Shown here piece after piece: positions 1 to 7,900 of a DNA stretch of 52,646 bases. The stretch covers positions 1-52,646 of the forward strand of contig CAZSVE010000011.1 in assembly GCA_964610175.1 (NCBI GenBank). Direction: 5' to 3'. The DNA comes from CAZSVE01 sp964610175 (GTDB taxonomy: Bacteria > Pseudomonadota > Gammaproteobacteria > HK1). Numbering within the stretch: position 1 is the stretch's first letter; each line of letters opens with the position of its first letter. The notes beneath the pieces are model-generated. The model saw only the letters and a list, made by a program, of their open reading frames with translations. It was not told the origin of the DNA and made no database searches. The translations under genes were made by a program, and so were the position numbers.

Positions 1-127
1 TCGAAGGTGACAATCTTTCGAGCCGGTTTTTTTTTCATGATGTTGCTCCATATCGATAGATCTTTACGATGGCCTCGAATGTGCCCGCGAGCTCCCTCTG
101 AGCGCTCCCTTATAAAAGCAAGCACTA

Positions 128-1024
128 TCACTGCCCCACATGATTCTTTCCTTTTTGCGGCAAATAGCATCCCTCGGCCTCTCGTAGTTCTTGCATTCCC
201 TGAATACGAAATATCTCGGATAGCGGACTGATTCGATCTTCCACAGACAATAGGTTTTGATCTCGATACAGTTGCCTAGCTATCTTTTGCATGGCTTCGA
301 TAGAAGAACGAAGGATCTGATTGGCCCAGATCACAATGGAAAACCCGTATTCATGGAATAATTTCGTAGGGGTAGCATAGTATTTGGTTGGCACGATGAT
401 TACCGGACAACGCTCGCCCCATTCCTTTTTAAAGGCCAGCACTTCATCCGGGACATGCAGCGCCGAATGGATCAGAATGGCGTCTGCGCCGGCCCGATCA
501 TAGGCCTCGGCCCGTTTTAGCGCTTCCTCCAGTCCCCAACCGGTGATAAAGGCCTCGATCCGCGCTATGATAGCGAAATCGTCATCCCGTTGGACGTCCT
601 TGCCCGCCTTGATCTTGCCGCAAAACTCATCTATGTCGACCAAAGATTGGGCCTTCCCGTCGATAAAGCTGTTTGCCTTTGGGAATGATTTATCTTCTAT
701 GCAGACGGCAGCGACATCCCGTTGTTCGAGTTTACGCACCAGGCGCTGCATATTATTGAAATTGCCATAGCCGGTATCCCCATCCAGCATAATAGGAATG
801 CTTGTAGCATCGGACATGAATTCCAAGGTATCCACGACCTGGCTCCAGCTGGCTTCGTTGCTGTCTCGTACCCCGTATTGAGCCGATAGGGCGAGGCTGC
901 TGGCCCAAATACCCTTGAAACCGGCCTCCTCGACGATTTTCGCGCTCAGACCATTGTGAGCCTCACAGAGAAACTCCAGCGTGTCGGAATGTAACAGGGC
1001 TTGGATTTTTTTTGTCTTTTTCAC
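128..1024 (-). CDS. pepM: Phosphoenolpyruvate mutase (PEP phosphomutase)
   Basis: Converts phosphoenolpyruvate to phosphonopyruvate, the C-P bond-forming first step of phosphonate biosynthesis; cytosolic, Mg2+-dependent. The 298-residue protein has the isocitrate lyase/PEP mutase fold signatures: DGDTGYGN (residues 81-88, metal site) and EDKSFPKANS (110-119), the EDKxxxxxNS motif that separates true PEP mutases from related lyases. The start is GTG at 1024; the N-terminus (MKKTKKIQALL) lines up with normal family starts, although no strong ribosome binding site is visible. It stands alone and faces left. Its pathway partners, phosphonopyruvate decarboxylase (32307) and AEP transaminase (33644), lie about 31 kb away, which is unusual because these genes are normally adjacent. 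Function is near certain; which final phosphonate is made is not shown. Confidence 0.95.
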   Translation of the reverse strand: MKKTKKIQALLHSDTLEFLCEAHNGLSAKIVEEAGFKGIWASSLALSAQYGVRDSNEASWSQVVDTLEFMSDATSIPIMLDGDTGYGNFNNMQRLVRKLEQRDVAAVCIEDKSFPKANSFIDGKAQSLVDIDEFCGKIKAGKDVQRDDDFAIIARIEAFITGWGLEEALKRAEAYDRAGADAILIHSALHVPDEVLAFKKEWGERCPVIIVPTKYYATPTKLFHEYGFSIVIWANQILRSSIEAMQKIARQLYRDQNLLSVEDRISPLSEIFRIQGMQELREAEGCYLPQKGKNHVGQ

Positions 1025-1440
1025 ACTTTTTGTCTTAGAGAAGATGTCTGGTTAACAAAACGAATAAGATTGGATTGTGCGAGGAACGAGCCACAATCCG
1101 AGCCGTTTGTTGGACAAGCCCATCGGTTGGGGGGTTGAGTGACTTTATATGGAAGGTATCTTTTTGGAACCTATCTGTTCCGGTGACCTGCCTGGGTCTG
1201 CAAATCCCGGAAACAAGCGTTCACGACTGCCATTGCGGCAACATAAAGTCCGAAAGCGATGTTATTACGTTCATTTACCAAAATTCCAGCCGGGCACGAC
1301 TCTCGGCTTGTGGAAACCGATTCTCCCCTTCCCTTGGATCGTCGACGGCACTTACATCACCAATGCTCCTGTTGCCATATTTTTAACGGATCCCGGAAAC
1401 CATCGTGGAAATACGAAAGGTATCCGCGTTTCTACAATCA
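1025..1440. other. Gap without a recognisable gene
   Basis: This stretch lies upstream of the PEP mutase start. Open frames on both strands are short and resemble nothing I know. It may hold the pepM promoter near 1030-1080 and further decayed remnants of the mobile element whose integrase fragment lies at 1441-1884. Confidence 0.5.
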
Positions 1441-1884
1441 TCATTTTAGCGCCGCAGAGAGGACGACATCCGGGAAACGTTGGATTTTCGGCAGTTCGAT
1501 CAGCCCGGTATTCATTCGGCGCTTATGCAATTCCTCCTCGACAATTGGCATGACCGCGCGAATGTTCGGGCGTGGTCGAAGAGGTTTTTTGCAGATTTTG
1601 GTTGCGGCCAGTGGTCTCGCTAAGCAGTACATGAGCGTAGTAGCACTTCAGGCCACAGGTCCTGTTCGACAGCGCTCCAGGAATACGAATCAAGCAGATC
1701 GATGAAATAATCGGTCAACTGCCCCTCGGACAGATCGTCGATCCGACAGTGGAAATACGCACCGATGCGGCGGATAGCACGAGCGTGGGCCTCGATGGTT
1801 TTCGGTTGTAGACCCTCGAGCCTGGGGTGCTCGAGATGAGTGCGATAATCGTGGTTGAATTTTCCTCCGGATACTGATGTCATG
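1441..1884 (-). pseudogene. Decayed tyrosine recombinase/integrase fragment
   Basis: Reading leftward from 1883, an open frame gives the core-binding (SAM-like) N-terminal domain of a phage-type integrase: HPRLEGLQPKTIEAHARAIR followed by RIGAYFHCRIDDLSEGQLTDYF. This is the usual 'GLrpkTieaYaraVRriaeyF...LseeqLrdYf' pattern. The frame is then lost; a second frame (1441-1632) appears to continue with LARPLAATKICKKPLRP and ELPKIQRFPDVVLS, resembling the linker before the catalytic domain. No catalytic R-H-R-Y region was found. I infer a frameshifted and truncated relic of a mobile element. The match of the second frame is weaker than the first. Confidence 0.55.
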
Positions 1885-2005
1885 GCGTCGTAATCTCATC
1901 ATTCGCGATGGAATTTCCCCTCGCGTGCGAAGGGGGCGGGGTTACATTCTAGATTTTATCGGATGGTGCCCTTTCTCCTCGTGGCGGCTTCGTCCAACCT
2001 TATTC

Positions 2006-2032
2006 GTTGGGGTTCGCAAGCTCACCCCAACC
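2006..2032. repeat. REP palindrome (GTTGGGGTTCGCAAGC type)
   Basis: An imperfect palindrome, GTTGGGGTTCGCAAGCTC followed by ACCCCAACC, forms a GGTTGGGGT stem around a short loop. The same sequence recurs at 52575-52603 and, inverted, at 52527-52555. It resembles the REP sequences mobilised by REP-associated tyrosine transposases. Confidence 0.7.
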
Positions 2033-2110
2033 TTTTTCGCGCTGGCGAGGCTTCGCTGGATATCCTTGACAAGCAAGCCCAAAGCCAAACCGATCTCGTG
2101 CAAGGCCGTC

Positions 2111-2491
2111 ATGAAAGACAATGGTTTTACGCTCATCGAGGTGTTGGTGGCACTGGGTATCCTTACCATCGCGCTTGGTGCCTTGGTAAAAGGAATGGTC
2201 GAAAACACGCGCAATGCCACATACCTCGAGGAGCGCACCATTGCCCACTGGGTCGCGGCAAACGCCGTCACCGAAATCCAGCTCCGGAGAGACTGGCCCT
2301 CTCTCGGCACCCAACAAGGCAGCGCCACCATGGCCGGGCGGGAATGGGATTGGACGGCGCGAATCACGGAAACCGACGATGAGGACCTCAGGCGTATCGA
2401 TATGGAGGTAAGAAACCCCGACATGGAGCACCGAATTCTGGAAAAACTGGTTTCTTATGTGGGGAGACCATTCCCATCCCAGGGCCGCTGA
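2111..2491 (+). CDS. gspI: Type II secretion system minor pseudopilin GspI
   Basis: A 126-residue prepilin-like protein. The N-terminus MKDNGFTLIEVLVALGILTI carries the prepilin peptidase site (G5 before F6), E10 at position +5 of the mature protein, and a hydrophobic assembly helix. The C-terminal half (TIAHWVAANAVTEIQLRRDW, then WTARITETDDEDLRRIDMEV) matches GspI. GspI is one of the minor pseudopilins (GspH/I/J/K) at the tip of the type II secretion pseudopilus in the inner membrane and periplasm. The reading frame stays open upstream, but the ATG at 2111 is chosen because prepilin leaders are short. gspH, gspJ and gspK are absent on both sides, so this copy is an orphan; whether it still works with a secretion system elsewhere cannot be told. 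Confidence 0.85.
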   Translation: MKDNGFTLIEVLVALGILTIALGALVKGMVENTRNATYLEERTIAHWVAANAVTEIQLRRDWPSLGTQQGSATMAGREWDWTARITETDDEDLRRIDMEVRNPDMEHRILEKLVSYVGRPFPSQGR

Positions 2492-2557
2492 CGGCAGGGT
2501 AGAAAATCCCATTCGTCGATGTTGCACCTGCGGAATCGAAAACGATTGCTTGCCTTC

Positions 2558-2578
2558 GCCAGCGAAGCTTCGCTGGCA
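2558..2578. repeat. Palindrome sharing the family A core
   Basis: The segment contains GCCAGCGAAGCTTCGCTGGC, a 20-base perfect palindrome whose centre (GCGAAGCTTCGC) is the left-end core of repeat family A. It may be a solo left end of that element or an independent REP-like hairpin downstream of gspI. Confidence 0.5.
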
Positions 2579-2597
2579 CTTTCATGGCAACGATTGG

Positions 2598-2690
2598 ACG
2601 TATCGAAAAAATAAAGACCTTGGGGAATCGGTGCGTGTACCGGGAACCCACCCCCTATCGGTCTTGGCGCGAAGCGCCAACATGTTCGCC
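2598..2690 (-). repeat. Dispersed repeat family B, copy 1
   Basis: Read on the minus strand it begins GAACATGTTGGCGCTTCGCG, passes through a GGTGGG block and CACGCACCGATTC, and ends near TTTTTTCGATACG. It matches the family B copies at 5593, 9424, 9516, 20384, 40406 and 49459. Its left end forms a strong hairpin (TTGGCGCGAAGCGCCAA). Confidence 0.75.
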
Positions 2691-2804
2691 ATTGAAAATG
2701 GTGCAAGAGATCGCATTTTTCCGATTTCGTGAGTGAGAAAGCCAGGGAACGGATTTCTTCACCGTCTATCGGATCTCGCCGGTCCCCGACGGAATGCCCA
2801 AAAA

Positions 2805-2916
2805 CATATCCCTGGCAAAGCTTGCGCTCGAACCGGGGAAGCATGATTTGGTATCGAGAACAAAATCAGTGTTTTGTAAAACTCTCATTTGTGAAGATGA
2901 GCGGGAAATAAACGAA
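2805..2916 (+). repeat. Dispersed repeat family A, copy 1 (before glcB)
   Basis: Starts CTGGCAAAGCTTGCGCTCGA and ends GAGCGGGAAATAAACGAAG, the family A left and right ends. The right end lies only about 20 bases before the malate synthase start, so the element forms most of that gene's leader. Confidence 0.75.
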
Positions 2917-2937
2917 GTATCGAGAGGACAACACACC

Positions 2938-5106
2938 ATGACCGAACGTATTACCCATAGTAACCTGCAAATTGCCAAGCCACTCTTCGATCTCGTCGTC
3001 GAAGAAATCATACCGGGCACCGATATCGATCCCGATGCATTCTGGCAGTCCCTGGCCGAGATCGTGCGCGACCTCGGCCCCGAGAACGAGGCGTTGCTGA
3101 AAAAGCGCGATGAATTGCAGACCAGGATCGATGCCTGGCACCGGGACAACAGGGGAAAACCCACGGACCGCAAGGCCTACGAGCAATTCCTGAGGGGCAT
3201 CGGCTATCTGGTTCCCGAGGGCACGGATTTTCAGGTGACCACGGAAAACGTCGACCCGGAGATCGCCATCGTGGCCGGCCCGCAACTCGTGGTTCCCGTA
3301 AACAACGCGCGCTATGCCCTGAACGCCGCCAATGCCCGTTGGGGGAGTCTCTACGACGCCCTCTATGGTACCGACGTGCTTTCCGAGGAAGATGGAGCGG
3401 AGCGTGGCGTGGGATATAACCCGGCGCGCGGGAGAAAGGTCATCGAATACGCCAACGCCTTCCTGGACCAGGCCGTACCGCTTGCCTGGGGGAGCTATGG
3501 CGACGTCCACGCCTTTGCCCGTGAAGACCAATTGATGATGACCCTCGCCGATGGCACCGAGACCGGGCTCTCCGAACCCAAGGCATTCGTCGGATACCGC
3601 GAAGACAACGGAGAACTCACCGCCATCCTGCTGAGACACCATAATCTCCATATCGAGATCCAAATCGACAGGAATCATCCCATCGGCAAGCAAAGCCCCG
3701 CCGGCATCGAGGATATCGTGCTGGAATCCGCGGTTACCGCCATCCAGGATTGCGAAGATTCCGTGTCCGCCGTGGACGCCGACGACAAGACCCTCGTCTA
3801 CCGCAACTGGCTCGGCCTCATGAAAGGGGATCTCGAGGAGAGCTTCCAAAAAAATGGCAAAGCGGTGACCCGAACCCTGAATGGAGATCGTCGCTACGAG
3901 ACCCCCGATGGCGCCACATTGACCCTACCGGGACGGAGCCTGCTCTTGAACCGCAATGTAGGCCACCTCATGACCACCGATACCGTATTGACCAGCGATG
4001 GAAAAGAGATCCATGAGGGCATCCTCGACGGCATGGTGACCACATTGGCCGCCTTGCACGACCTCGAGGGAAAGGCCCCTGTGCGCAACAGCAAGACGGG
4101 CAGCATCTACATCGTCAAGCCCAAGATGCATGGCCCCGAAGAAGTCGCCTTTGCCGTGAAACTGTTCTCCCGTATCGAGGATGCCTTGGGGCTTGCCGAA
4201 AATACCCTCAAGATCGGCATCATGGACGAAGAACGGCGCACCACCGTCAACCTCAAGGAGTGCATCCGCGTCGCCAGGGAACGCGTCATTTTCATCAACA
4301 CCGGTTTTCTGGATCGCACCGGAGACGAGATCCATACCGCCATGGAGGCCGGTCCCATGTTGCGCAAGGGCGAAATGAAGACAGCGCCATGGCTATTGGC
4401 CTACGAGGACTGGAATGTCGATGTGGGGCTCGCCTGCGGATTGCCCGGAAAGGCCCAGATCGGAAAGGGCATGTGGACCATGCCCGACGAGATGCGCGCC
4501 ATGATGGACACCAAGGCAGGTCATCCCAAGGCTGGCGCCAGCACCGCCTGGGTGCCTTCCCCGACCGCCGCCACCCTCCATGCCATGCACTATCATCGGA
4601 TATCCGTCAGCGAACGCCAACGGGAACTCGCCACCCGAAAACCGGCAAGCCTCGACGATATCCTGTGCTTTCCGCTTGCCGAGCACACCAACTGGCCGCC
4701 CGATGACGTCAAGACCGAACTCGACAACAACGTTCAGGGGATCCTCGGCTATGTGGTGCGCTGGATCGACCAGGGCATCGGATGTTCCAAGGTACCCGAT
4801 ATCGGCGACATCGGTCTCATGGAAGACCGTGCCACCCTGCGCATCTCCAGCCAGCACATCGCCAATTGGTTGCACCATGGGATCGTTACCGGGGACGATG
4901 TCATGGAAGCCCTGCGGCGCATGGCCAAGGTCGTGGATCGCCAGAATGCCGGGGACCCCGATTATCACCCCATGGCGCCCACCTATGACGGCATTGCCTT
5001 CCAGGCGGCCCGTGATCTTGTTTTCCGTGGCCGCGAGGTAGCTAACGGATACACGGAACCCGTGCTTCACCGGCGACGCAGGGAACGCAAGGCTAAAACG
5101 GGTTAA
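2938..5106 (+). CDS. glcB: Malate synthase G
   Basis: Condenses glyoxylate with acetyl-CoA to malate (glyoxylate shunt/glycolate use); cytosolic monomer. The product is 722 residues, the usual length for the G isoform, and is recognisable end to end: MTERITHSNLQIAKPLFDLV at the start, WGSYGDVHAF, the TIM-barrel region, and MEDRATLRISSQHIANWLHHG near the C-terminus, which contains the catalytic aspartate. The frame is open from 2794 through repeat A, but the ATG at 2938 is preceded by a GAGAGGA ribosome binding site and matches family starts, so the upstream extension is rejected. No isocitrate lyase or glycolate oxidase gene lies nearby. The gene stands alone between repeat elements. Confidence 0.97.
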   Translation: MTERITHSNLQIAKPLFDLVVEEIIPGTDIDPDAFWQSLAEIVRDLGPENEALLKKRDELQTRIDAWHRDNRGKPTDRKAYEQFLRGIGYLVPEGTDFQVTTENVDPEIAIVAGPQLVVPVNNARYALNAANARWGSLYDALYGTDVLSEEDGAERGVGYNPARGRKVIEYANAFLDQAVPLAWGSYGDVHAFAREDQLMMTLADGTETGLSEPKAFVGYREDNGELTAILLRHHNLHIEIQIDRNHPIGKQSPAGIEDIVLESAVTAIQDCEDSVSAVDADDKTLVYRNWLGLMKGDLEESFQKNGKAVTRTLNGDRRYETPDGATLTLPGRSLLLNRNVGHLMTTDTVLTSDGKEIHEGILDGMVTTLAALHDLEGKAPVRNSKTGSIYIVKPKMHGPEEVAFAVKLFSRIEDALGLAENTLKIGIMDEERRTTVNLKECIRVARERVIFINTGFLDRTGDEIHTAMEAGPMLRKGEMKTAPWLLAYEDWNVDVGLACGLPGKAQIGKGMWTMPDEMRAMMDTKAGHPKAGASTAWVPSPTAATLHAMHYHRISVSERQRELATRKPASLDDILCFPLAEHTNWPPDDVKTELDNNVQGILGYVVRWIDQGIGCSKVPDIGDIGLMEDRATLRISSQHIANWLHHGIVTGDDVMEALRRMAKVVDRQNAGDPDYHPMAPTYDGIAFQAARDLVFRGREVANGYTEPVLHRRRRERKAKTG

Positions 5107-5129
5107 CGAAACAATGGACCGATGACTGG

Positions 5130-5235
5130 CGAAGCTTGTGCTCGATCCGGAAAAGCATGACCCGGTATTGGTAAAGCGAAATCGGCGCCTCATGAAACTC
5201 GATTCTAATTGTGAAGCCGAGCGGGAAATAAACAA
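5130..5235 (+). repeat. Dispersed repeat family A, copy 2
   Basis: Starts CTGGCGAAGCTTGTGCTCGA and ends GCCGAGCGGGAAATAAACAA, 24 bases after the glcB stop. It is directly followed by a shortened second copy. Confidence 0.85.
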
Positions 5236-5335
5236 CTAGCGAGGCTTCGCCTCAGACCAATGAACCATAATCCCGCGCTAGTAGAGAGCCGTTAAAACCA
5301 GACTCATTTGTGAAGCCGAGCGGGAAATAAACAAA
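5236..5335 (+). repeat. Dispersed repeat family A, copy 3 (variant, tandem)
   Basis: Starts TAGCGAGGCTTCGCCTCAGA and ends GCCGAGCGGGAAATAAACAA. The middle (ACCAATGAACCATAATCC, then CGCTAGTAGAGAGCCGTT) differs from ordinary family A but recurs almost unchanged at 34958-35058, again directly behind another family A copy. Confidence 0.85.
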
Positions 5336-5339
5336 CCGA

Positions 5340-5400
5340 AGCGGGGTGGATTCTGGCGCACGCATCGGTTTTCTCGGGATCTTTTCCGATACCTTCGGAT
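5340..5400 (+). repeat. Partial family B repeat
   Basis: The right half of family B only: GGTGGATTCTGGCGCACGCA, then TCGGTTTTCTCGGGATCTTT and TCCGATACCT. The left-end hairpin is missing. Confidence 0.6.
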
Positions 5401-5592
5401 GAAAAAACCGGTATTGGGAACCGGTACCGAAAATGGCCATCGGGAACCGAGACCAGACCTCGCCAGTGACTGCGGGATCGGTATGATTTTCGGGTAACAT
5501 ATTTTTTCAGGAATGATTATTATTTCTCTATCCCCTCGCATGCAACGATATCGTGTTCCTTTCACGGAAAACGAATAAAATAGCTACATTGA

Positions 5593-5692
5593 TTGAACAC
5601 GCTGGCGCTTCGCGCCAAGGCCGAAACGGGATGGGTCTTGGCGTACGCACCGCTTCTCTCGATAGCTTTGTTTTTCCGATACCTCGAGGATA
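5593..5692 (+). repeat. Dispersed repeat family B, copy 2 (before proC)
   Basis: Begins GAACACGCTGGCGCTTCGCG, continues through GAAACGGGATGGGTCTTGGC and ACGCACCGCTTCTCTCG, and ends TTTTTCCGATACCTCG. It ends about 30 bases before the proC start. Confidence 0.8.
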
Positions 5693-5723
5693 ACGCACAA
5701 GCCAACGGCAACGCACAACAATC

Positions 5724-6557
5724 ATGTCCAACCGAATCATTAGCTTCATCGGCGGCGGTAATATGACCACCAGCCTCATCGGCGGTATCATCAAGACCGG
5801 CCACGACCCGAAATGTCTACGGGTGTCGGATCCCGATGCCGTAAGGCGCAAGGCATTGCAGGACCATTTCGGCATTGCAACGGACGAAACCAATCTCCGG
5901 GTTATCGAGGGCGCCGAGACCGTGGTGTTTGCCGTCAAGCCGCAATTCATGCGTCAGGTGGTCATGGAATCGGCGGATGCCATCCGAAACCACCGGCCAC
6001 TTATCGTCTCCGTCGCGGCGGGGATACGCGAACCCAACATGCGGCGCTGGTTGGGATTCGATACTGCCATCGTGCGCGCCATGCCGAATACTCCGGCACT
6101 GGTGATGAGTGGGGCGAGCGCCCTTTTCGCCAATTCCGAGGTAAGCCCACGGCAACGCGACCAAGCCGAGTCCCTGCTTCGGGCGGTGGGCATCACGATC
6201 TGGGTGGACGCCGAAGCGCAAATGGATACCGTGACGGCCCTGTCGGGATCGGGACCTGCGTATTTTTTCCTGGTGATGGAAATCCTGGAGGCCATTGGTC
6301 GCAATATGGGCCTGCCCCGGGATCAGGCACGCATATTGACGTTGGAAACCGCCTTTGGCGCGGCCAAGATGGCCCTGGAAAGTCCCGATGAGTTGCATAC
6401 GCTGCGGACACGGGTCACCTCGCCCGGTGGAACCACGGAGCGCGCGCTTGCTGTTCTCGAACAAGGTAATATCGCCGAATTGTTCGGTCGCGCCGTTCGG
6501 GCCGCCCGCGATCGTTCTGTCGAACTCGGAGATCGGTTTGGAGACGATCATGGATAA
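5724..6557 (+). CDS. proC: Pyrroline-5-carboxylate reductase
   Basis: Last step of proline synthesis: reduces 1-pyrroline-5-carboxylate to proline with NAD(P)H; cytosolic. The product is 277 residues, normal for the family. An N-terminal Rossmann motif FIGGGNM (8-14) is followed by VFAVKPQ, MPNTPALVMSGASAL, and the family signature TALSGSGPAYFFLVMEILEA near residue 172. The C-terminal RVTSPGGTTERAL dimerisation segment is present. The stop codon overlaps the start of the YggT gene by 8 bases, so the two are translationally coupled. In many Gammaproteobacteria the order is yggS-proC-yggT; yggS is absent here and a repeat sits in its place. Confidence 0.97.
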   Translation: MSNRIISFIGGGNMTTSLIGGIIKTGHDPKCLRVSDPDAVRRKALQDHFGIATDETNLRVIEGAETVVFAVKPQFMRQVVMESADAIRNHRPLIVSVAAGIREPNMRRWLGFDTAIVRAMPNTPALVMSGASALFANSEVSPRQRDQAESLLRAVGITIWVDAEAQMDTVTALSGSGPAYFFLVMEILEAIGRNMGLPRDQARILTLETAFGAAKMALESPDELHTLRTRVTSPGGTTERALAVLEQGNIAELFGRAVRAARDRSVELGDRFGDDHG

Positions 6558-7134
6558 TCCATACATCGGTAACGCGGGGACGTTTCTCGTCGAGACGCTG
6601 ATCGGGATCTATATCATGGCCGTGATGTTGCGTTTCATCTTCCAGGTGGTGGGGGCGGATTTCTATAACCCGGTAAGCCAGTTTCTGGTGAGAGTAACCG
6701 ATCCCCCATTACAGCGCCTGCGGCTCTTTATTCCCGGATTGTGGGGGTTGGATCTGGCGTCGGTGATATTGTTGCTGATTCTGCAATCGGTGGAAGTCTG
6801 GATCGTCTTCGCCATTCTTGGCAAAGGAGCGAATCCATTCGGTATCCTGATTGTGTCGGTAGCCCGGCTGCTCGGGCTCGCAATCCACATCTTCATGTTT
6901 TCCACCATCGCCCATGTCATCATGAGCTGGCTGAATCCCCACGTCTACAACCCCATGATCGGTCTCCTTTATAGCCTGACCGAACCACTGCTTGGGCCTG
7001 TCCGCAGGGTCATAGCGCCCATTGGCGGCCTGGATGTTTCCCCGATTGTGGTCATTGTCGGCCTGCAACTTCTGCTCATGGTTTTCATTGCCCCCATTGC
7101 GGATCTGGGCAGGGGAATCCTGATGACCGGCTAG
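6550..7134 (+). CDS. yggT: YggT family integral membrane protein
   Basis: A 194-residue inner-membrane protein with two tandem YggT domains. Each has two hydrophobic segments and the family pattern 'NP..qfl.r.T.P.l.plR' (FYNPVSQFLVRVTDPPLQRLR near residue 40 and YNPMIGLLYSLTEPLLGPVR near residue 135). The frame is open from 6355, but the ATG at 6550, overlapping the proC stop, is the expected coupled start. YggT proteins have been linked to osmotic stress tolerance and to factors of envelope or cell-division homeostasis; the molecular role is not firmly known. The TAG stop codon at 7132-7134 is contributed by the left end of a family A repeat. Confidence 0.93.
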   Translation: MDNPYIGNAGTFLVETLIGIYIMAVMLRFIFQVVGADFYNPVSQFLVRVTDPPLQRLRLFIPGLWGLDLASVILLLILQSVEVWIVFAILGKGANPFGILIVSVARLLGLAIHIFMFSTIAHVIMSWLNPHVYNPMIGLLYSLTEPLLGPVRRVIAPIGGLDVSPIVVIVGLQLLLMVFIAPIADLGRGILMTG

Positions 7135-7315
7135 CGAAGCTCGTGATCGAGCCGACAAGGCATGATTCGTTTGCTCCCAGGCTTTCAGCCTGGGAACATG
7201 GATCGCGGAAACGCCGGCTCCGGAAAAGGTTCCTACGCTTGCACTTGGGAACCAGTGGAACCGGCGTTTCATGAAACCGACCCATCCGGGAATGCCGAGC
7301 GGAAAATAAACAAAG
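7131..7315 (+). repeat. Dispersed repeat family A, copy 4, interrupted by another element
   Basis: The left end CTAGCGAAGCTCGTGATCGA and the right end GCCGAGCGGAAAATAAACAA are family A. About 85 bases of foreign sequence (around 7168-7252) separate the halves. The left end includes the yggT stop codon. Confidence 0.75.
7168..7252. repeat. Short hairpin repeat nested in a family A copy
   Basis: A perfect hairpin, TCCCAGGCT (7175-7183), loop TTC, AGCCTGGGA (7187-7195), is followed by GGTTCCTACGCTTGCACTTG and GGAACC. This resembles the 'GTTCCCA...TGGGAAC' REP-like repeats of other repeat-rich Gammaproteobacteria. It occupies the position where family A normally reads GGTATTGGTAAAGC. Confidence 0.6.
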
Positions 7316-7536
7316 GAATCCTGGCAAGCCCCCTGGATTACCGCCAGCATTTTGCCAAGGATCGGGAGCCCTCCGCGAGGGCAACTGCTCGTTGATTTCC
7401 GGGCAGTGAAATCCTGACCAGGATGTCGCGGACATTTCCGGTATCCCAGATACGGATCATAAAAATACAAGCGTTTTTCGGAACGCCATTTTCAACCCCC
7501 TCTTTGGTTCCGGCTGTGCCGGGTTAGGAAACAGCA

Positions 7537-7734
7537 ATGGAAATACTACGAAATAAGATCCGCGGGCTTCGATGGTTATTGGTTGCGTTGCTCCTTCCCA
7601 TCGGGCTGCAGGCCGGATGTGGCCAGAAGGGCCCTTTGTATTTTCCCGACGAGGCGAAAAAGGCCTTCGGCAAAACCAAGGGAGGCCCCGAGGAAACAGA
7701 GAAAAAGGCCTTGAATGATGATTCGAGGTCATGA
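7537..7734 (+). CDS. lptM: Small LptM/YifL-like lipoprotein
   Basis: A 65-residue lipoprotein: basic N-terminus, hydrophobic stretch LRWLLVALLLPIGLQ, and lipobox LQAGC with the lipidated cysteine at residue 28. The conserved CGQKGPLYFPDEAK follows directly, the signature of the YifL/LptM family. LptM is known in E. coli to help the LPS translocon subunit LptD form correct disulfides at the outer membrane. Family members usually sit next to lysA/dapF; here neither is present. The remainder (GKTKGGPEETEKKALNDD) is a charged, probably disordered tail. Confidence 0.85.
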   Translation: MEILRNKIRGLRWLLVALLLPIGLQAGCGQKGPLYFPDEAKKAFGKTKGGPEETEKKALNDDSRS

Positions 7735-7803
7735 TTGGAGGTTGGAGTGCTGTTCTCCGAGGTTACGGGCACCGGGGCCCGAAGACGCCGGGTAGCGCGC
7801 TTT

Positions 7804-7840
7804 CGACACAACCTGATATCGAGGATATCAGGTTGTGTCG
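7804..7840. terminator. Perfect 17-bp hairpin between lptM and the TonB-family gene
   Basis: CGACACAACCTGATATC (7804-7820) pairs perfectly with 7824-7840 across a GAG loop. There is no T-run, so it is not a standard intrinsic terminator. It could stop or pause transcription from lptM, shield RNA ends, or be an operator. It covers the upstream GTG (7835) that could otherwise start the next gene. Confidence 0.5.
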
Positions 7841-7900
7841 CGCCGGTATCGTCGCCGTCACGAACCCGGTGGCATGGGCGAGAAGCGCTGTGATCCGAGT

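Noticed and set aside
2866..3849. Long antisense open frame (327 codons) opposite glcB
   Set aside because: It is the mirror of a strongly conserved gene in GC-rich DNA, has no family resemblance and no ribosome binding site.
5252..5565. Short minus-strand frames ending in peptides such as LFISRSASQMS or FVYFPLGFTNES
   Set aside because: The same peptides recur wherever family A is present; they are translations of the repeat, not genes.
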